A stretch of 64,000 nt of DNA from Sipunculus nudus (Eukaryota > Annelida > Sipuncula > Golfingiida > Sipunculidae): contig CM049315.1 of NCBI GenBank assembly GCA_026874595.1, positions 20,173,664-20,237,663 of the forward strand. The letters are read 5' to 3'. The translations under genes were made by a program, and so were the position numbers. Under the pieces are notes generated by a model that saw only the letters and a program-made list of their open reading frames with translations, did no database searches and was not told the origin of the DNA. Below are positions 62,901 to 64,000 of this stretch, one piece after another. Positions within the stretch are counted from its first letter, which is position 1. Each line of letters begins with the position of its first letter.

Positions 62901-63449
62901 GGATTTTCCGGGTTTATGGTGTGCCTTTGAACATCTGAATATTGTTACAAACTTATTCATTCATTACCCTAGAGCTTTAAACCTGTGCTACAGTCAATTT
63001 AACAGAGGTCTGTTATGAGACAGAACTAGCAGAAAAGATTGCATTGGAATTTGTTTTTACGTGTTACCGAGTCTACGTTACATAATATATATCATGTATA
63101 TCTTTTCAAAGAGACTTATGGCCTCGTGATTTTATGCTTTGGAGTGGAGCCAAGTCAAGCCAGTGCTTTCTTAACATCTGTAAACAAATGTATTCATGAT
63201 ACCTATTCAATGTTGCCATCGAAACGAATATTCAAGTCCTTGTAATGACTATCGAGTACACTCAGCCCAAACTTCAGTTTCAGTTTAAGCGACATAAAAA
63301 AATAAAAATTAATTAAACAAACCTCTCGGTATAGGTGACGTTCCACCTTCTTCTCCAGTTTTTATTCTGCTCACTGCGACTACACCATGTGCAGGACAAC
63401 GTTTGGTAGTTGCTGGACGTACAGTTAATGTGCGGGACCGTCAGATGAG
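23857..63449 (-). CDS. Gene 2: class I cytokine receptor, gp130/Domeless-like (5' partial)
   Basis: Seventeen exons, in transcript order: 63323-63449, 61274-61491, 39151-39284, 38570-38714, 37738-37832, 36989-37199, 36340-36491, 35917-36073, 34910-35059, 34248-34397, 33308-33432, 32641-32797, 31665-31979, 30753-30831, 30312-30381, 26829-26933, 23857-24219. All junction phases agree and the sum gives 916 codons plus stop. Domains: a two-domain cytokine-receptor homology module, five FN3 domains, a transmembrane helix, and a tail of about 178 residues. FN3 domains are bounded by phase 1 introns and, except the last, split by a phase 0 intron; the first homology domain is split in phase 2. Members of this family signal through JAK and STAT at the plasma membrane. 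The start, signal peptide and any Ig domain lie right of the window. Two homology plus five FN3 domains is more than gp130 (two plus three) or Domeless (five in all). Confidence 0.88.
24220..26828 (-). other. Receptor intron (last)
   Basis: AT-rich. It includes a reversed and truncated copy of repeat family R (about 25452-26300) with a perfect IR3 palindrome at 25687-25701. The rest shows no structure. Confidence 0.7.
25452..26300 (-). repeat. Repeat family R, copy 2 (reverse orientation, truncated)
   Basis: It starts with the family end AAGTGACCCATGGGTCATGA and contains reverse-oriented units including GGTGGCGCAACCAGTCTGCAG and ATCAATATCCATGCAAAGAA. The distal terminus is missing. Confidence 0.8.
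26829..26933 (-). CDS. Receptor exon: cytoplasmic segment
   Basis: A 35-codon exon, phase 0-0, with acceptor accctacag and donor gtacgt. It is acidic with one Tyr (NSYEGPVWD) and ends FTELKKK. This is the place where a Box2 would fall, but no clear Box2 is visible. Confidence 0.8.
27023..27920 (-). repeat. Repeat family R, copy 3, with IR3 palindromes
   Basis: Both family ends are present: AAGTGACCCATGGGTCATGA at the left and GTGATCGCTAAAGCTCAGAT with TCAGTCAGCTGAG at the right. Internal units include three perfect AGGTCACCATGACCT palindromes (27210, 27366 and 27525) and an AGGTCACCTTGACCT at 27137. Confidence 0.85.
28200..29290. other. Unexplained mid-GC stretch inside a receptor intron
   Basis: This stretch has more balanced composition than its flanks, short open frames on both strands (67 codons at 28694 plus, 62 codons at 28854 minus) and no recognised domain. 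It could be an old element or an exon of a non-coding transcript. No terminal repeats were found. Confidence 0.3.
30312..30381 (-). CDS. Receptor exon: juxtamembrane / Box1-like
   Basis: Phase 2 in, phase 0 out, 24 codons counting the split Trp. It reads HCVRRIRQWF then HLKVVLPPQVDGE. The basic start fits the cytoplasmic face, and the hydrophobic-LPP stretch resembles the proline-rich Box1 that binds JAK kinases, although the canonical WPxVPxP pattern is not complete. Confidence 0.8.
30610..30642. repeat. (AAT)n microsatellite
   Basis: About eleven AAT/ATA trinucleotide repeats in the intron between the Box1-like exon and the transmembrane exon. Confidence 0.95.
30753..30831 (-). CDS. Receptor exon: transmembrane helix
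   Basis: Phase 1 in, phase 2 out. It encodes AVPHWVMPVAIVGSLVLISF then LCLCT, a single hydrophobic helix. Acceptor ttttttacag, donor gtattt. Confidence 0.87.
30832..31664 (-). other. Receptor intron
   Basis: Intron between the last FN3 exon and the transmembrane exon, with a (TA)n tract at about 31247-31281. No other structure. Confidence 0.75.
31665..31979 (-). CDS. Receptor exon: seventh (membrane-proximal) FN3 domain
   Basis: Phase 1-1, with a whole FN3 domain of about 105 residues in one exon, unlike the split upstream domains. It has MSWLPPQYPNGPLISYKIQV in the B-C region and VHFVVTALGGSGQRSQPS at the end, with an NLT sequon. Confidence 0.9.
31980..32640 (-). other. Receptor intron with purine-rich tract
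   Basis: About 32130-32350 is strongly A/G-rich on the plus strand, so the transcript would carry a pyrimidine-rich stretch of over 200 nt. No coding signal. Confidence 0.7.
32641..32797 (-). CDS. Receptor exon: sixth FN3 domain, second half
   Basis: Phase 0 in, phase 1 out. It contains HLRAVIRNLHGDTWYNVSVK and AVNSKGTSAAS, the conserved FN3 L-x-P/T-x-Y region and G strand. Donor gtatgt. Confidence 0.9.
32798..33307 (-). other. Receptor intron with two (TA)n tracts
   Basis: (TA)n runs lie at about 32909-32951 and 33231-33291; otherwise AT-rich unique sequence. Confidence 0.75.
33308..33432 (-). CDS. Receptor exon: sixth FN3 domain, first half
   Basis: Phase 1 in, phase 0 out. A classic FN3 start, PSGPPTELNITNVTDTSF then CLRWQPPREPNGIITAYDVQ. 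Donor gtcagt, next to a (TA)n tract. Confidence 0.9.
33433..34247 (-). other. Receptor intron with DR1-motif repeats
   Basis: Most of the intron is a degenerate tandem repeat, described separately. A G run lies at about 33960-33972 and GGACGGAC repeats near 34187-34204. Confidence 0.75.
33570..34185 (+). repeat. Degenerate ~130-140-bp tandem repeat with TGACCTTTGACC motif
   Basis: About four units share GGGTCCACAAG, a CAAGAA/AAGAAG core, CCTTGACCTTTGACC, GTGACCTCAAAATC, GATAGGGTTCTT, TGGTGAGT and TGTGCAA-GATTAAAGGTTTTGGTCAAA. The TGACCTTTGACC string lies at about 33638 and 33760, with degenerate forms at about 33906 and 34060. Confidence 0.75.
34248..34397 (-). CDS. Receptor exon: fifth FN3 domain, second half
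   Basis: Phase 1 in, phase 1 out. It contains DVSPFTNYTVTMYAEGRSGD as the F-G strands. The acceptor region is copied in tandem just upstream (34398-34473). Confidence 0.85.
34398..34473. repeat. Exact 38-bp tandem duplication covering a splice acceptor
   Basis: Positions 34398-34435 and 34436-34473 are identical. On the transcribed strand each copy ends in a TTTTAACTGCAG acceptor, so two potential 3' splice sites lie 38 nt apart in front of the FN3 exon at 34248-34397. Confidence 0.95.
34474..34909 (-). other. Receptor intron, remainder
   Basis: AT-rich sequence upstream of the duplicated acceptor; nothing recognised. Confidence 0.7.
34910..35059 (-). CDS. Receptor exon: fifth FN3 domain, first half
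   Basis: Phase 1 in and phase 1 out, unlike the other first halves. It starts PPPVRFIASRIQKERRLLLV then WPKLTCDKDQPYG, and ends FYCQNNKCN. Donor gtgagt. Confidence 0.85.
35060..35916 (-). other. Receptor intron
   Basis: Contains a (TA)n tract at about 35219-35280. No other structure recognised. Confidence 0.75.
35917..36073 (-). CDS. Receptor exon: fourth FN3 domain, second half
   Basis: Phase 0 in, phase 1 out. It reads GMQIWIVPANESEVVIKTD and RYKYAISADSEFGSSGMSP with EWICIYD. The acceptor lies directly beside a (TA)n tract that occupies the end of the intron. Confidence 0.83.
36340..36491 (-). CDS. Receptor exon: fourth FN3 domain, first half
   Basis: Phase 1 in, phase 0 out. It starts LGYPRQVVGETTDAHGVRFK with the B-strand Trp in FKWRSPD and ends DESPTDNNLCH before donor gtgaga. 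An earlier gtatac donor in the same phase is possible but weaker. Confidence 0.78.
36492..36988 (-). other. Receptor intron
   Basis: AT-rich; nothing recognised. Confidence 0.75.
36989..37199 (-). CDS. Receptor exon: third FN3-type domain, second half
   Basis: Phase 0 in, phase 1 out, 70 codons. It contains NCTVSVHEM, LACPGNSSH, and GQYYEIGLAVFTKVGSSPTV as the F-G strands. The Cys residues are paired with those of the previous exon or with each other. Confidence 0.85.
37200..37737 (-). other. Receptor intron
   Basis: AT-rich; nothing recognised. Confidence 0.75.
37738..37832 (-). CDS. Receptor exon: third FN3-type domain, first half
   Basis: Phase 1 in, phase 0 out. It reads PSTAPTIYRGSYRLRSCQER then RRCTELIIIWK. 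Two Cys lie where homology domains often have a disulfide, which is unusual for a plain FN3 domain. Confidence 0.82.
37833..38569 (-). other. Receptor intron with minisatellite
   Basis: About 38160-38365 is a degenerate minisatellite of roughly 22-25-bp units built on GAGATGA, GGGCTG and GAGGCTG words. The rest is AT-rich. Confidence 0.7.
38570..38714 (-). CDS. Receptor exon: CRH domain 2, second half with WSxWS-like motif
   Basis: Phase 0 in, phase 1 out. After the strand FTNYSVTVQARPLF comes GGYWSDQEP at the place where class I receptors carry WSxWS, so the motif is a degenerate YWSDQ form. N-glycosylation sequons occur at NQT, NIT, NYS and NFT. Confidence 0.88.
38715..39150 (-). other. 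Receptor intron with GATCA-rich stretch
   Basis: About 38865-39010 is a degenerate short-word repeat rich in GATCA and AGATCA. No gene. Confidence 0.65.
39151..39284 (-). CDS. Receptor exon: CRH domain 2, first half
   Basis: Phase 1 in, phase 0 out. It reads KPDSVTGLRVDHFESRSVAL then SWAYPDHLHPSDIPLFYEIK, the A to C strands of an FN3 domain with the conserved Trp. It is joined across a 22-kb intron to the exon at 61274. Confidence 0.88.
39690..39870 (-). repeat. Partial copy of the TTTAAAGGGA element
   Basis: It shares the TATGGTTCTGTTTGTGAGTG, TTTACCCATAACA, GGGCATGCGC and AACAAGGA words, in the same order and orientation, with the full copy at 43662-44137. Confidence 0.45.
40310..41470 (+). 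repeat. Degenerate ~130-bp tandem repeat with GGTGGCGCCACC core
   Basis: Successive units carry TGTAGGTGGCGCCA-type cores followed by AGTCTTGTTTACGA-like sequence at about 40330, 40460, 40590, 40720, 40968 and 41430. Between cores lie words such as TTTCAGGCTGATAC and CTCCTGAGACATGT. Open frames across it are chance. Confidence 0.65.
41471..42581. other. No gene recognised
   Basis: AT-rich intronic sequence without visible repeats or coding exons. Confidence 0.5.
42582..43078 (+). mobile_element. MITE-like element with TTTAAAGGGAC termini, copy 1
   Basis: It starts CCTTTAAAGGGACCCAATTAT and ends CTGATTATGTCCCTTTAAA, an inverted terminal repeat of about 11 bp. It is about 500 bp long with no transposase. 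Internal sequence such as TTATGGTAAACAGAAACACGT matches the reverse complement of the copy at 43662-44137. Confidence 0.6.
43662..44137 (-). mobile_element. MITE-like element with TTAAAGGG termini, copy 2 (inverted)
   Basis: It starts CTTAAAGGGTCACGATAAAG and ends GATTAATTCCCTTTAA. Internal sequence corresponds to copy 1 in the opposite orientation, leaving the two copies as an inverted pair about 580 bp apart. Confidence 0.55.
44138..46470. other. Intronic DNA with microsatellites; no gene
   Basis: (TA)n lies at about 44612-44668 and 45050-45101, (GT)n at about 45122-45157, with G and C runs near 44756 and 44822. Open frames over these tracts are artefacts. Confidence 0.55.
46475..46851 (+). 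repeat. 5' LTR (3' part missing)
   Basis: Aligns with 51646-52030 of the 3' LTR with scattered substitutions and a few small indels, then similarity stops. About 430 bp present in the 3' LTR, and presumably the primer-binding site, are absent, pointing to a deletion. Confidence 0.85.
46856..46982 (+). repeat. ~62-bp tandem duplication inside the retrotransposon
   Basis: Two near-identical units start GTAGAACATAGT, continue TAAGTGCTGCCCCAACTCA and GTTTTGATGTTACT, and end AGACTTG. They lie exactly where the 5' LTR breaks off. Confidence 0.9.
46980..47543 (+). pseudogene. Retrotransposon gag
   Basis: Retroelement Gag with the FEKVAENLEWPKETWTLLLQ and YRQKFRNWEKRKEQTYVEF blocks common to gag proteins of vertebrate and invertebrate gypsy elements. 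The frame is broken by an in-frame TAG at about 47124, after which 47157-47543 is open. It would form the virus-like particle of the element. Confidence 0.75.
47521..47781 (+). pseudogene. Gag zinc knuckle (CCHC)
   Basis: A frame shifted from the preceding gag encodes CHYCKKEGHLKSDC, a C-x2-C-x4-H-x4-C nucleic-acid-binding knuckle. It is followed by an acidic linker (about 47782-48240) with repeated DSCEE-type words and further stops. Confidence 0.8.
48244..48530 (+). pseudogene. Retropepsin-type aspartic protease region
   Basis: ILRDTGSGQ holds the active-site Asp-Thr-Gly at 48267-48275. The sequence after it continues in other frames, so the domain is broken. Confidence 0.65.
48700..49940 (+). 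pseudogene. Integrase with GPY/F module, upstream of reverse transcriptase
   Basis: It opens with the HHCC zinc-binding end (AHEAPLSGHLGINKTYQKV) and is then interrupted by stops near 48994 and 49147 and a frameshift near 49068. The core continues at 49182-49472 (STRFPEAIPL). The second catalytic Asp appears as Asn in VQSNKGSNF, while the third residue, Glu, is kept in SQGPLEPFH. A GPY/F-type end (ARYFGPYIVDKK) lies near 49840. Confidence 0.85.
50090..51060 (+). pseudogene. Reverse transcriptase
   Basis: RT blocks include YRMCTDYRKLNSVT, SKFDLPKGFWQVPL, SFGMKNSPATFQRL and the catalytic YIDD at 50704-50715. In-frame TAA codons at 50344 and about 50560 interrupt the 5' half; the frame is open from 50575 on. 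Confidence 0.9.
51061..51513 (+). pseudogene. RNase H
   Basis: It contains LAVDASDTAAGDVLLQ and YSTIEKECLALIFALQ, holding the catalytic Asp and Glu, and ends KDNVLADCLSRCL before TGA. One stop at 51421 interrupts it. No integrase follows. Confidence 0.88.
51634..51645 (+). promoter_or_regulatory. Polypurine tract
   Basis: AGGAGGGAGAG directly precedes the TGTTAC start of the 3' LTR, as expected for the plus-strand primer of an LTR element. Confidence 0.85.
51646..52460 (+). repeat. 3' LTR (full length, 815 bp)
   Basis: Begins TGTTACAGGTGC after the purine tract and ends TTCCGTAACA, giving TGTTAC/GTAACA inverted ends, and is followed by TACT, equal to the four bases before the 5' LTR. Confidence 0.8.
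53010..55464 (+). repeat. Repeat family R, copy 4 (largest array)
   Basis: It starts TTCAGCTGACTGTAAGTCAT with CTGAGCTATAGCGATCACC and ends CAGTCAGCTGAGCGTCATTA then CCCATGGGTCACTTG. About seven internal units of 300-350 bp repeat the same order of words seen in copy 1, including GGCGCCACCTGTATTTTT and TCTCTATTTTTGAGACC. Confidence 0.88.
55465..57149. other. AT-rich intronic DNA; no gene recognised
   Basis: Includes short AAAATT repeats at about 55899-55931 and a C run at about 56261-56277. Confidence 0.5.
57150..57500 (-). pseudogene. CR1/jockey-like LINE reverse transcriptase C-terminal fragment
   Basis: The minus-strand frame reads TSRLDFCNSSLYGLPSVQLE then RLQRIQK, and LHLLPIKQRI further on. 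These are the conserved end of the reverse transcriptase of CR1/L2/jockey-type non-LTR elements (SRLDYCN, LYGLP, RLQRVQN, LHWLPIKQRI). Upstream homologous sequence is in another frame, so the copy is 5'-truncated and shifted. Confidence 0.75.
57632..57660. repeat. Perfect 10-bp hairpin
   Basis: AGGTGGAATC and GATTCCACCT are exact inverted repeats around a 9-nt loop. Related CCACCTT and TTCCACC words recur to about 57710 and at about 59131. Confidence 0.8.
57661..58604. other. Intronic DNA; no gene recognised
   Basis: Unique-looking sequence with moderate GC around 57700-58080. No splice-bounded coding exon was found. Confidence 0.45.
58608..59086. mobile_element. Foldback element with ~100-bp inverted arms and internal duplication
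   Basis: The left arm (about 58608-58705: CGTCTGTTAATAGACGCCAT, TTGTAAAACGGAA, GTTTGGCATG, AGGAA, CCCCCC, GCATCCGGAGGTAAAT) matches the reverse complement of the right arm (about 58945-59086). Between the arms a segment of about 80 bp, starting TGCACAGACCC and including AGATAAGTAAACAA, occurs twice (about 58729 and 58850). No protein is encoded. Confidence 0.75.
59087..61075. other. Intronic DNA with (TA)n; no gene recognised
   Basis: A (TA)n tract lies at about 59892-59966 and a G run at about 60550-60563. Nothing else recognised. Confidence 0.5.
61080..61160 (-). repeat. Short relic of repeat family R unit
   Basis: GTAGCTTGACCTAATATTAG, GTTTTCGAGAAGATTTCC and TAGAGTTAGAATTTTCTGAG follow the order of the reverse-oriented units in copy 3, without family termini. 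Confidence 0.45.
61274..61491 (-). CDS. Receptor exon: CRH domain 1, second half
   Basis: Phase 2 in, phase 1 out. It contains further cysteines (NCSYCDPMSDECLC and DLCKP) that fit the second disulfide region, and FTFRVTSYYYNLGPPLYSE as the F and G strands. The donor is gtaagt. Confidence 0.85.
61492..63322 (-). other. Receptor intron
   Basis: Contains several long G runs (about 61611-61623, 61691-61704, 61712-61727); otherwise AT-rich without recognised elements. Confidence 0.75.
63323..63449 (-). CDS. Receptor exon: CRH domain 1, first half
   Basis: Phase 1 in, phase 2 out. It carries INCTSSNYQTLSCTW, that is C-x9-C-x-W, the hallmark first disulfide and Trp of class I cytokine receptors, followed by WNVTYTE on the next strand. 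This is the most upstream visible exon; the acceptor aacgcag shows that more exons precede it. Confidence 0.85.
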
Positions 63450-64000
63450 CTGCGTTTGGAAAATATTAATGAGCAGTAACCATGCAGATTGGGTATCCCG
63501 ATTTGACTGTTATGACGATTACTGTGAAAGTAATCCCATTTTTTAATCGTTAAAAAAGTGTTATCTTGAATTTTTCGGCGAAATTAATATTTGAACAGTT
63601 TGTGAATCTAATGCCTGACATTGAAAACGGGTTGGATGATGATGGTAGTATATATATACTTTCAATTGTAAAGCAATAGTGACCATAGATTGGAGGGAGC
63701 ATATTATTCATATTCACAAACGAATATAATTACGTATTTGTAATAATGTAATATTTAAGGAGCATCGAATAGGTCACATTATTAAAGTTATTCTATTAAA
63801 AAAAAAACTAAAAACATACGAGAAAAAAAATCTAATGCTATACATAGCAGTGTTAGAAATGTATAGCGCTGTCCACAATACAAAATCACAGAAATTGGGC
63901 ATCCAGTCAGTTTTCTGGAGAGTATTACACACAGAATCAGTTACCTAACGGGGACTGTGTATACAGCCTGTTCCACGAAAGTATGACGTTGCATAACACA
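63450..64000 (-). other. Receptor intron continuing out of the window
   Basis: Sequence upstream of the first visible receptor exon; nothing recognised. The signal peptide exon must lie beyond the right edge. Confidence 0.6.

Overview
This is nuclear DNA from a marine invertebrate, most likely a mollusc or other lophotrochozoan. The grounds are small exons with GT-AG introns, AT-rich intergenic DNA, many (TA)n tracts, tRNA-like SINEs, and a mix of BEL/Pao, Ty3/gypsy, pogo, Merlin and CR1-like remnants. No prokaryotic-type gene, CRISPR array or rRNA was seen. The species call is inference only.

Two host genes are supported, both on the minus strand. Gene 2 (about 23.6-63.5 kb, continuing past the right edge) is a single-pass class I cytokine receptor of the gp130/Domeless type. 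I assembled 17 exons by splice sites and phase; they join into one frame of 916 codons plus stop. The product has a cytokine-receptor homology module (C-x9-C-x-W in the first domain, a YWSDQ variant of WSxWS in the second), five further FN3 domains, a transmembrane helix, and a cytoplasmic tail of about 178 residues with a weak Box1-like segment and one YxxQ STAT-docking-type motif. Gene 1 (about 0.3-4.4 kb, open at both ends) encodes a SUEL/galactose-binding-lectin domain, a CUB-like region, a Thr/Ser-rich mucin-like stalk, a transmembrane helix and a basic juxtamembrane stretch.

Layout: 0.3-4.4 kb, gene 1. 4.4-16.8 kb, gene-poor DNA with pogo-like pieces, a 1.08-kb pogo/Tigger deletion derivative, a long interspersed repeat (family R) and SINEs. 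16.8-20.3 kb, a decayed minus-strand BEL/Pao retrotransposon. 21.9-22.4 kb, a Merlin transposase remnant. 23.6-39.3 kb, the tail, transmembrane and most extracellular exons of gene 2, with introns holding repeats that carry nuclear-receptor-type motifs. 39.3-61.3 kb, one 22-kb intron that splits the receptor homology module. It holds a TIR element pair, a 6-kb Ty3/gypsy element with integrase in front of reverse transcriptase (Gmr1-like order), a large family R copy, a CR1-like fragment and a foldback element. 61.3-63.5 kb, the first two visible receptor exons.

The strongest points for follow-up are the receptor gene, the Gmr1-like element, a family of intronic repeats with several perfect IR3 AGGTCAnnnTGACCT palindromes, a 38-bp tandem duplication that copies a splice acceptor, and the SUEL-mucin membrane protein.
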